Assembly (NCBI GenBank): GCA_943736015.1
Contig: OX031058.1
Span: forward strand, 6,224,001 to 6,288,000
From: Tridacna crocea
Lineage: Eukaryota > Mollusca > Bivalvia > Cardiida > Cardiidae
DNA length: 64,000 bases
Direction: 5' to 3'
Positions 1 through 12,300 of the stretch are shown here, piece by piece; positions within the stretch are counted from its first letter, which is position 1, and each line of letters begins with the position of its first letter. The translations under genes and the position numbers were made by a program. Under the pieces are notes generated by a model. It ran no database searches. It was not told the DNA's origin and was given only the letters and a program-made list of their open reading frames with translations.

Positions 1-103
1 GAGAAAATGCTGGTTACCAGCATTTTCTCCTTTTCCCACAATGTTTTCAAAATGCTTCTATCTCAGGGTCGTAAAAACTAGGGATTGTTTTGTAAAGGGT
101 TAA
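1..103 (-). mobile_element. TTAA-MITE, cut by window start
   Basis: This is the half-palindrome and left end of a minus-oriented copy, ending GTAAAGGGTTAA. Confidence 0.85.
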
Positions 104-348
104 AAGGAAATATATAAAGCAGGTAATGACGATATTTCCAGTAAAGCCAGCAGTGAAACACTGATGGACTGCACAGTTTCATGATCTCTTCTACATCATC
201 AGCAGTGTATGGATATAATCATCTCTTCATCACTCTCGAACTACCAGTGAGTCTGACCTCCACCAATATGTCAAGGACGGAATATAATTATCACATGATC
301 AGCTCTTTAAGTTTTTGAACACAGCTTTGTGCTTTAGTCATAGTTGTG

Positions 349-362
349 TCACCGTTTCTGTG
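349..362 (-). CDS. KIF6: Tentative KIF6 terminal exon
   Basis: A strong acceptor (TTCTTTTTCAG) followed by CACAGAAACGGTGA would add TQKR and a stop after the split codon. A second AG five bases on would give KTVTQL and stop at about 341-343. Vertebrate KIF6 also ends a few residues after ARQ. No AATAAA was seen downstream, so this is only a candidate. Confidence 0.35.
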
Positions 363-3300
363 CTGAAAAAGAATAGGAAAACAACAAACATTGAGCTGAA
401 GTCTAGTTAATGGTGTAGATTACAATCAGAAAGCACAAACATTTCTGCCCAATCTTGGATTTTTACTTCTTAAAGGCCTACTGGCAGCCAAAAGTAAATG
501 CACTTACATGCATTCTAATAATACCATTTAATCTATAACCAAACAATCCCTGGTTTTTACAAACCTCAGATAGAAGCCTATTGAAAACAATGTGGGAAAG
601 GGAGAAAATGCTGGTAACCACCATTTCCTCCTTTTCCCACAATGTTCTCTACCCTGCTGGAAACAAATTTCAATTTTTGCATTACGTTAATTTGTCTGAA
701 AAACATTATCTGAAAATGAGAACATGCGGCTAACTAGCATTTCAGCCTTTTCTAACAATAGTTCTGCTCTTTTAAAGGCAAAGCCTATCATTTCAAACCA
801 CAACTGATTAGCATTAAGGATTCATTGCCAAAAGCTTTCATTTCATTTCAAACCATTAATGTTTAAGAGTTAAATACTGCAAAATAATCCTTGACTACAA
901 AATCCAGAGTTTAAACGACCATGAGATAGAAAGCTTTTGAAACATAGTTAGAATAAGAGCAAATGCTAGTAACTAGAATTTTTTTTCCTTTTCAAGCAAT
1001 GTTTTTTACCTTTTCAAAAACAACCTTCAATACATGGATGACATTCAATTTGTTGTCTGAATGCTTGCAATATTGGGAAAAAGTCTTAAATTTTGTCATT
1101 ATGTAACAGGTTAATAAATACATACTATGCTGGATTATATTTTGTCTAGCTCGTACAAAAGCCATTATGTCTGCATCAGCTTGTGGATCTCCTGTCAATC
1201 TTATACCAGAACTACTGTGACTAGATCTGCAAAAGATCAACACAAGGCACTTACAACAAAATCTGTTTAATTCAAACATGGTATTAAATTGAATATTCTA
1301 ATAGATACACAGTATTGGCTGGAATAAATGTCTTTGGGAAGAAATAGCTCATCTACTCTTACCTTGAATTCCTGAGTTTTAATGACACTTTGGAGATAGG
1401 CTTTTGAAAACATAATCGAAAAAGGAGAAAATGCTGATCACCAGCCTTTTCTCTTGTAGCCATAATATTTTCTATTCTTTAGAACATGTGCCAAATATTT
1501 TTCACCAGATATTAATCTGTAGTCAGTAAGCATTGTCAAAGTGGACAGGTCTAAAATTTTGTAATCTGGTAAAGGGTTAAAGGTATGCCACATGACAAAC
1601 AGTCATAATGCAAGTGATAAAAGGAAAAATGACTTGCAGCTGATGCTTTGAACGTTTTCATGAAGATCTCAAACACAATGTCATCAAAAATCGCCAAACA
1701 CTTATGGCATGGATAAAAAAAAAAAGTTAATTACTTAAGATCTTCTCTCTGAGTTTCATCACTATGAATTCTTCCATCAGCGCTGTTAGAGGTTCGTAAA
1801 TTCGCTGCAAGGTTTCCAGCTATACTGCCACGTAATCGACCCAATTTTGTTCCACTACTGGTTGACTTATCAGACGGTGCTGGAGAGGGTGCCCTTCTGT
1901 GTGACGTAGATGGTGGTGTTTGCCAGGCTGTTTGCACTCGCCCATTGGATGAAGCTGTGTTATTCTCTTGCTATAATGTATTTATGGATACCATTAAATG
2001 TACTTTCCTTTGTGAAAAGGAGTCTTAATGCATCTGCAAAAAGCTTTGACCCATGTCAGCCTGCGCAGATTGCGCAGGCTGACATGGGTCAAAACTTTTG
2101 TTAATCATACATTTTCTGCATGTCCACGGACCATTCTACCTCAGGATTTAGTAGGTGGTGCAACAAATCAGATAATTTGCTTGGTGTAATGCATCAGAGA
2201 GATGCATCAGGTCCCTCTGTGAAATGGTAGTATAATGCATTTGTTAAAAGGATCGAACCAGGTCAGCCCACATGGACTGATGGATTATCTGGGTCAAAAT
2301 GTTTATAATTTGCTAGATCATGCGCAGGACCTTTTTACCTCATGATTTGGTTGATTAAAAGACAAAAAGGATCTAAACTTTGCAAACTACTTGCTTGGCT
2401 AATGTAATACAAAGAAGCCCCAAAACCCTTTTTCACAAGGGGGGGGGGGGGGGGGGGGGGGGCAGCTCATTAAGTCTACATTTTCAGATCTCTTTTATCA
2501 GTCATTTCAGTGTATAACTACCAGTTTTGTCTATACCAAACAACAAAATTTTAGATATATCCAGACTGAAAGCATTTGCAAGAGACAAACAAATTATGAC
2601 CTAAACAAATCAACTTTTCTTTGAGAATTTAAAAAAACATTGTGGAAACAAAAGAAAATGCTGGTTACCAGTGCTTTCAAAAAGCTGTCTACCTCATAAT
2701 TGTTGAAACTTAGGATTGTGGTATAAAAGATTTGTATCAGAAAAGGTAGAAAACATTGTCCAAAAAAGAGAAAACTGGCACTTTTTTTCGCTTTTTTCAC
2801 AATGTTTTCAAATGCTTCATCTGTCAGTGTTGTTAAAACATGGGGTGATGTGTTAAAGGGTTAATATTCATATACTTTCCTGTAACTTAGGAAAGAAAGG
2901 GAACTAAATTGTTTATTAATTCATCATTTATGTAATCATCCAATGTAAAAATAAAATTAGAATTTTACATATAAAATAATAATACAGAGAGAAAAAGTAA
3001 CAAAATGTTATACCTGTGCTATTGAAACTTGCTCTGCCCACCACAATTCAAAATCTTTCATCAATTTGACTTTGGATTTCTCTAGTAAATGTTGAAGGTG
3101 TTCGATTTCAGTTTTTAATGCCCGTAACCTTGTGAAAGCCTCTTTATACCTGAAAAAAGGAAACATTTAACTCTTTATCACAGAAAAAAATTTTTGAAAT
3201 GTTTAAACTGATAGCAATGTAGGTAACGAAATAAATGTGACTCAAAAACTGACTTTGTTTTGGGAAAGATAGAGAACATTTTGAGAAAAGCTTGTTACCA

Positions 3301-6300
3301 GCATTTTCTCCTTTTTCCATAATGTTCTCAGAAGGATTAATCCTAGGAGTAATTCAAAATCAGGGCTGTGTGGTAATGGGTTAAATAGAGTTACACCTTA
3401 TTTGTTTAATCCTTTTTAAAACAAGCCCTCTTATGACCCATAGGCAAAAGACTTTTGAAAACATAGTGGGAAAAGGAACAAATGCTGGTCACCAGCTTTC
3501 CCTAATTTACCAAAATGTTTTTTACCTTATCTGATACATTTATCTTTTCATAACAATTTTGAACTTGTAGTGTGAAGATGTTAGAAGTATTTCCCCTTTC
3601 CTGCAATATTTTCCATATAATGAAAGGAAGCAGCATCTACGAAAGGATGCTTGTTATTATCTCCCATAGACAATCTTTCAAATATGGTCTCCTTCTTTGC
3701 ACGGGTCATTTAAACTCTGTATTGTATGGTAAAGGGTTAAAAATATTGTAGTAATTATAAATAGACTACCTTGATTTCTGGTTTTCCATTTCATTTCTCA
3801 TTTGCATTTCTTCTTCATCTGGCTCTGGGTTGTTTGGATCTGTCAAACCTTAAATTCAGACATTTTCATTTCATTTTTAGTTTGCTAAAATAATCCAATG
3901 ATATACATGTAGTCACATGCATGTACATGTATCTTCAAATACCATAATTCAACCTCTTACTATGCTAAGTATACTCAAAAATGGGTCTGTATTCACCAAC
4001 AATTCATAAAAATGTTCTTTGTCTAGTACTCCAAATTATCCAAAGTTGAAAGTAACATAACTTCTGATTGGCTAAACCATTTGATTAAGCCAATCAGAAG
4101 ATGTGTTACTTTAAAATCAAGAATAACTTGGAGAATAATACTGGAAATGAAGACTGAGAATGTTCTAATGTGTATTAAATCCCTGGCTTATTTTCGATAA
4201 TAGATCAGTGTATTATCCCTTTTTGTATGTTTGTGTGTAGGGGGTCCCTGTTTTGATTATTTTGTAGTTATGAGCATGTGATGCTGGCGAAACCAACTAC
4301 AGCATTTACAGGAATTTGTACAACTGCACCGTATCACAAAAAAAAAAAAAAAAAAAGACCTCATTGTTACTAAGATGTATCATGTACATAAAAATAGTAT
4401 GATTTTTATGTTCAATACAAAAAGAAATGCTGCACAGGCAAGAACGTCAAAACAACTAGATTTATGCCTTAACTAAAACTGTTTTGCTCAACTTTCTATG
4501 TACATTCCACAGAGCTATTTCCTTGTGTATGTACAAATTTCAAAACCAAACTTCATCTGTAAACATGGGCGCGTAAATGGTATATATGTTGAAGAAGATG
4601 ATGCAGGATATATATTGCTCTATGGGTAGCATGCACTTATACATGCAGATTATGTCTATAGCTTTTGATGAACATAACAGGAACATTTAAATATTATAAA
4701 AACAGTTTACCTTGCATGGCAATGGACATTCTATGATGTTCTATTTGGCTTTTCAAATGGTCTGTATGAAAAAATAAGAGAAAAAATAGCAGACAGTCAT
4801 GTAAACACTTGATCACTCACCTGAGAATTTGTAACTTTCAGAGTATAGTGATGAGGAAAAATAAAGAATTATAAAGATAATCTATGTTTAAAGGCCCAGA
4901 ATTGGCCAGAAGTAAAAATATGGAAATTGTTGTGAAGATGACAATCTCTTACTGTGGAGTCCATCTATAGATTAGCTGCTAACAGAAAATGAATTTTAAA
5001 ACAGACTAAAAGCAAACACAACTTTGGCAACTTTTTACATAGTTTGACAACACAACATATACTGTCATCTTCACAATGATTTCCATACTTTTAACCCATT
5101 ACCAAACCATCCCTACTTTTGACACCTCTGTGAAAGAAGCTTTTGGAAAACATTGTGGGAAAAGGAGAAAATGCTGGTAACCAGCATTTTCTCCTTTTCC
5201 CACAATGTTTTCAAATCTTCACAAAACAATTTCAAATTTTCAGTCACTTTTATTTTTGTCGTCTGCAAATGCTTTCGATTTGGACAAGCCTAAAATTTTG
5301 TCATTTGGTAATGAGCTAAATGGTATAATGTAAATCAAAATACACTTTTAAACCTAAATTGTACCTCTGATTGACAAATACTCTGGGATAATAATGAGAA
5401 AGACATTCTGAGCAAGCATAGTACAGAAACTTTAGCCTCTAGAAGGAACAAAATATTTTTTATAAGATTTCTAACCAACTTCTTGACCGGGGTGGACCTT
5501 GTAAATTTTTTTAGACTTCTGGAAAGAAAATGCAGTGACAAAGTTTCATAAGCGCTGGACACAGATTGTGACCTTGAGAGTATAATTATGCAAGGTTTTT
5601 CTTAGATCTGACAGGAGTGACAGACTTTTACACCAGATGTGACCCATTGTAATAACAGTTGACACAAGCATTCTTACCTAGTTTCATAAGAATTGGACAG
5701 AAAATGAAGCCATTACTGTGTGCACAAAATAAAAGTTCACAACACAATCAAGACTAAAGACACAGCATGATCACAAAGCTCACTTTCAGCACTCAAAAGT
5801 TCAGATGTTCTACCAACCCTGACATAGAATGCCTCAGAACACATTCTGGTAACCAGCATTTTCTCCTTTACCAACATGGTTTTTCTCTTTCAGAGGCAAG
5901 TCCAATCATTTAATCCATCACCACACAATCCTGACTTTTCACGACCCTGTGAAAGAAGCCTTCTGAAAACATTGTGGGAAAAGGAGAAAATGCTGGTAAA
6001 CAGCATTATCGGGTAACCAGCATTTTCTCCTTTTTCCAAAATGTTTTCTTTCCTGCTCGAAACAAATTTCAACTTTTGAGTTTCGTTTATTTTGTTGTAT
6101 GCTAGTACTTTCAATTTGAACCAGTCTAAAATTTCTTCGTTTGGTAAACAGTTAAGCAACAGATATTTTGTCCTCTGCAAAAGCTTTCAAGTCTAAGTTT
6201 GCATGTCTTGGAGTTTAACAATGTATTAACACTTAAGGTCATATCATGGCGGTCATTGCAGCTACCCATGTGCTTCCTTAGAATTCTGTTTTAACATCAA

Positions 6301-9300
6301 GTCATATCATGGCTGCCAGTGCACATACATGTGTTTCCTGGCTTTCTCAAACCAGTTCTGATGTAACTTACTATTAAAGCCATTGACTTCTTTTCTCACA
6401 GAAATGAGAGGTGAGAGGCAAAAAATGTTCCGAAACAAAGTTTGCCTCCATTATGTATCAAACCTTCAACCACCAGGTCATGTGTTAGATACCCTAACCA
6501 CTGTCCTATCCGTCTGAGTATAAATTTTTGTGCTATGGCAATGGGTCCATGAGCAATATCCCCCTATAATGTTCAAAAAAAGCTTGTCACTCACTTATAC
6601 TTTGTCTAGATTTGTTGACTGATTCACCCAATGACTTTGCCTCAGCATAACGATCCTTCAGTATTTGTTTGTTCTCCTCTATGGCAGCATTGTGATCATA
6701 GTCTCTGCGAAATATCTCAAAGGCTTCCTGTCTTCCCACTGACATGTCACCCACTGTTGAAAAATAATTCACAGAAACTGTTTCAATACATTCAAAAACA
6801 TCTGCAGATATTAAATTAAATATGGCAAAAATGATATAGAACAAGCTCTGTAAAAAGAAGGTTTGCTGCATCTTTGTAACACACCAAGCAGCTTTTTGTT
6901 TAACTCTTTACCAAACCACAAATTTTTGGACAGGACCAAATTGAAGCATTTGCAGACGACAACATAAATGTGACTGAAAAATTGAAATTTGATTTGAAAA
7001 AGGTAGAAAACATTGTGGGAAAAGGAGAAAATGCTGGTTACCAGCATTTTCTCCTTTTCCCAAAATGTTTTCAAAAGCTTTCCTTCTCAGAGTCGTTAAA
7101 GTAGGGACTGTGTGGTAATGGGTTAAGATAGACCCATTTAACCCTTTACCACACAATCCCAAGTTTTAACCACCCTGAGAAAACAGGGTTTTGAAAACAT
7201 TGTGAGAGAAAGAGAAAATAATGGTGACTAGCATTTTCTCCTTTTCCCCTAATATTTTTCTGATTTGTCGAGAATAAATCTCAAATCATTTACGTCATGT
7301 TTAACCCTTTACCAAACAATCCCTGGTTTTCACGACTGTGGAAAGGAAGGCTTTTGAAAACATAGTATGAAAACAAGAAAATGCTGATAACTAGCATTTT
7401 ATCCTTTTCCCACAATGTTTTCTAGTCTATCAAAGACAGAAATCACCATTTGAGCAACATTTACATTGTTGACTGCAAAATACTTCCCGCTTGGTCAGTT
7501 CCAACATTTTATCATTTGGTAGAGGACTGATTTATCCTCCACAAATACTTTCAGCATGGATGAGTCTTAAAATTTTGTGTTGTTGTAAAGGGTTAACTCT
7601 TTACCAAACAATCCCAACTTTTAATGACCCTGAGAAAGAAGCCTTTTGAAACACTGTGAGAAAAGGAGAAAATGCTGGCAACCAGCATTTTCTGCTTTTC
7701 CCACATTGTTTTCTACTCTTCCCAAATGAAATTTCAATTTTTCAGTCACATTTATTTTGTCGTCTGCATATACTTTCAATTTGAACCAATTTATCATTTT
7801 GCCGTTTGGTAAAGAGTTAACCTGAGACTTGCCTGTACCTCTTGGTAGAATATGGTACAGAATGGTACAGACTTAACACTTTACCACACAATCCCAAGTT
7901 TTGACGACCCTGAAGAAGATCTCTTTCAAAAACATTGTGGGAAAAGGAGAGAATGCTGATAACCAGCATTTTCTCCTTTTCCCACAATGTTTTCTACCCT
8001 AACAAAGAGCTACATTGATTTTGTCGTCTGCCAATGCTTTGAATTTGGTTGAGTCCAAAATTTTGTCGTTTGATAAAGTGTTAACATACAATGGCAAAAT
8101 GTTTTGATCCAGCTCAGCTTGCAAAAACTGCGCAGGCTGAACTGGATCAACACTTTTTGAAATACTATGAACCCCTCTTCTAAAGAGCATGGCTCATATG
8201 TTTTGTCTTTCACAGGGTTGAAAGTTATACAGAGAAAATAGAAAAAAGATGCTGTTTACAAATATTTTCTTTTTTCCCTAAGAATTTTTCAAAAGGCTTG
8301 TTTCCTAATGTATGACAAACTACAGGACTTTTTGGTAAGAGCTTAACCCTTTACCCCATAAGGCATTTCTAAGGCATCTTAAATTGACTCTAAATAACAG
8401 CAAGGATGAAGCCGTTTCTTATGTGTACATGACACCTTTTGATAGCATAAAAAACGTTGTGACAAAAGGTGAAATTGCTCGTCACGAGCAATTTCACCTT
8501 TTGCCACAATGTTTTCAAAAGGCTCATACAAGCAATGTGTAGAAATGAGTATCTATGGAGTAAAGGGTTAAATATAAGTTACCAATAAATATGGTAAAGA
8601 CATAACCCACTTACCTAAAATCCATCTTTTAACGTTCTTCAAAATCTTTCTTAGTTCTAGAGTATCCATTTTGAGCAAAAATTTGCAAATAAAAGTATTT
8701 CTTTGTCTTATATATTTTTCTAAATCTACATTATTTTCCTTTTTTTTTCACATAACCACACTACTCCAGTTTAACATACATACAAAGGCTCTCATAAACA
8801 ATTCTACAGTTTTCTCCAAACAAATCAATAATTCAATTCTTTACCACACAACAAAATATTTGACAGGTCCAAACTTAATGCATATGTAGACGACAAATTA
8901 GATATGTCGCAAATGATTGAAACTGCTGCTGAAAGATTAGAAAACATTTTGGTAAAAGGAGAAAATGCTGCTGATCAGCATTTTTTCTTTTACCCAACAT
9001 GTTTTGGAAAGTTTTTTTCTTGAGGCCATTAAGACCCCAAATTGTTTAGTAAAGGGTTAACTCTTTACCACACGAGAAAATTCTAGACTGGTCCAAATTG
9101 AAAGCATTTGCAGACGACAAAATAAAAGTGACTGAAAAATTAAAATTTGTTTTGTGAAGGGTAGAAAACATTGTGGGAAAAGGAGAAAATGCTGGTTCCC
9201 AGCATTTTCTCCTTTTCCGACAATGTTTTCTAAAGCCTTCTTTCTCAGGAGCATCAAAAGCAGGGATTGTGTGGTAATGGGTTAAGCTATATGTATACAA

Positions 9301-12300
9301 GGCTGACACTTTATAGTAGTATGACTCCCATGTTTCTGGTTACACCAAGAAAAACAGATTTTGAAAACATGGCAGGAAAAGCATGAAATACAAACAACCA
9401 GCATTTTCTCCATTTTCCATAAGGTTTACAGTACCATCTAGCCAGGTCCCATCATTGAACTCTTTATCAAATGACAAAACTTTAGACTGGTCCAAATTGG
9501 AAGCATTTGCAGATGACAACTTAAATGTGGATAAAATTATAGGATTTTTCTATGATAGGTTTTAAAACGTTGTGGTAAAAGGAGAAAATGCTGGTTACAA
9601 GCTTTTTTCTCCTTTTCCTACAATGTTTTTAAAGACTTCTCTTGCAGGGTCATTAAAACTCATGTTTGTGTGAAAATGAACTAAACCATATTGCATTATC
9701 AATTGTCTGCAAGTGCTTTCAAAATAGACAAGTTTCCAAAGTGCACCAATGACAAAGCATTCATTCCAATACATGTACATTATATCTACCAACTCCCTTT
9801 CCTTCCTCTCTCATTAAAGTTGATATGCATTTATTGCTATTTATTTCTGTGCTACACATAGTTGCTCCTATTGCCTCAATATTTTTCAAACTAAAAGGGA
9901 AGAGTCTGCCCTTTACCACCAATCCCAGGTTATAACAACCCTGAGAAAGAAAACCTTTTGAAAACACTGAGGGAAAAGGGGATCATTAAAAGTTGGCACT
10001 GTATGGAAAAGGGCTAAATAATTTGAGATACTAGATTCAGGAGTAAACAAGTAAGATAATCAATAAACACTAATCACAGTAACCCAGAAAACCAATCAAG
10101 AATAGTTTGAATAATTCTGTCTGAAAAATAAGTTTGATTTCCAAAGAGTATAGACTGAGTATTTCTGTATCAACTCTTTAACAAATGACAAAATTTGAGG
10201 TTTGTTCAAATCAAAAGCATTAGCAGACAACAAAATTAAATGTGAATGTACTTTGTCAGAGTAGAAAACATTATCGCAAAAACTGAAAGTGCTGGCTACT
10301 AGCACTTCTCCATCATCCACAATGTTTTAAGGATCATTAACTCTTTACCTCACAATCCCGACTTTTAACGACTCTGAGAAAGCAGCCTTTTGAAAACACT
10401 GCAGGAAAAGGAGAAAATGCTGGTAACCAGCATTTTCTCCTTTTCCCACAATGTTTTATACCCTGCCCAAACCAAATTTCAATTTTTCAGTCACCTTTAT
10501 TTTGTCATCTGCAAATGCTTTCAATTTGGACCAGTCTAAAATATTCTCATGTGGTAAAGAGTTGAAAGCTTAAGATCTTGTGGCTGCGATATTAAAAAGG
10601 TAAGTTTATGATGGAGGAATTTTTGAAACTTTTTCTATTTCCTTAACTCTTTACCAAACAATAACATACACTAGACCAAACCAAAAGCATTTGCAGATAA
10701 GAAATTATATGTAGCTTGGGTAAAAGTTTTTGTTTTGATAGGGTAGAAAACAATAGCAGGAAAAGAAGAAAATGCTGGTTACCAGCACTTTCTTCTTTTC
10801 CAACAATGTTTTCTCTAGGCTTCTCCCTCAGGGTCGATAAAACTCAAAATTGTGTGGTTAAGGGTTAAATACTTATTTGAGTAAAAATGATCTCTTTACA
10901 AGACCAAAAAATTTAGACTTGAACATAAATTTTTGACAAAAAATATAAAAAAAAGCTTTGTCCATGAAAGGTTAGCTCACATTTGAGAAAAAAAAGAAAA
11001 CTCAAATAAAGGATTAACTCTTTACCACACAATTACAACTTTTAGCAACCCTGAGAAAGAAGCCTTCTGAAAACATTTTGGGACAAGGAGAAAATGTTTT
11101 CTTCCCTTCCAAAAACAAATTTCAAATTTTCAGTCATGTTTATTTTGTCGTCTGCAAATGTTTTCAATTTGGACCAGTCTAAAATTTTGTCATTTGGTAA
11201 AGAGTTAAGGGACTTTTTTGAATTATCTAATACACAAATAATGTAGTTTGAATTACTGCTGAAAATACTATACATACAAATTTTCTTTTTGACTTTTGCA
11301 TCATTTTCTTTTTTCTGTCTCTGTTTCTGCTGACTAATTCCAATACCAGTTGGTACATTCCTGAAATCCTCGGAGTTTCCAGTATTCATTCTTGATGAAC
11401 CTGGGCTCCCATAACCATTCACCCTTTCTGATGATTTCTCTATGAACCTGAAGAAAGAATATAAACTGATGAAGATGAAAACTCTTCAAAACAGTGTTGG
11501 GAAAGGAGCATAATTCTGATGATGATAATAAGCACTTAGCAAGAAAGAATATAAACTGATGAAGATGAAAACTCTTCAAAACAGTGTTGGGAAAGGAGCA
11601 TAATTATGATGATGATAATAAGCACTGAGCCCTTTTTCCACAATATTTTCAATACTATTAAAAAGTAGAGCTATCACTAAACGTGATTATACCCCTCACC
11701 AGCTTCTTGTCACAAAAACAGGTCTTTGTTACAGAATGCAGAATGGTTTAGTACAAAAGTAAGAGTTGAAAAAAGTTCAAGGGGAAATAATTCCGTGACA
11801 AACCGCAGCAGGGTCATGAAAATTACACATGCACAACTTCATATATATTTAGGAATCCAGTGTATAAATTTCAGTTTAGTACATGAAAAACGGTAGCAGT
11901 ATTGCTCCGGACAAAATTTGTGTCTATGGACAGACAGACAGACAGACGGACGGACAAACACACAGACCGCCATGGGGATATCAGTATACCCCTCTCCATT
12001 ACATTGTGGGGAGTATAAAAAAATGCCTGCCTATTTTGTGGTAAATGTTTTAGATTATCTTGTTCCTCAAAGCGCTGTTCATTACTATACTTGCCTTTGA
12101 AGCACACAACATGCATTCTGACTTTTGACATACAAAGTCTGCTTTGCTGAAACCCAACAGACAAAAAGCATGTTTCAATCAAATCAAATTATATTTATAT
12201 TATTATCATTTGAGCAATATTCAATCTGTTATCTGCAACTCCTTTCAATATGGACGAGTCTAAAATTTTGTTGCTTGGTAATGAGTTAAGACCAACTACA

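Noticed and set aside
992-1125. KIF6 exon 21 read-through tail as the true C-terminus
   Set aside because: It is translated from a worn MITE, lacks similarity to the KIF6 C-terminus and passes a consensus donor GTATGT. It is kept only as an alternative.
2438-2462. Poly-G run as a functional element
   Set aside because: It is a homopolymer with uncertain length, and the context gives no support for a role.
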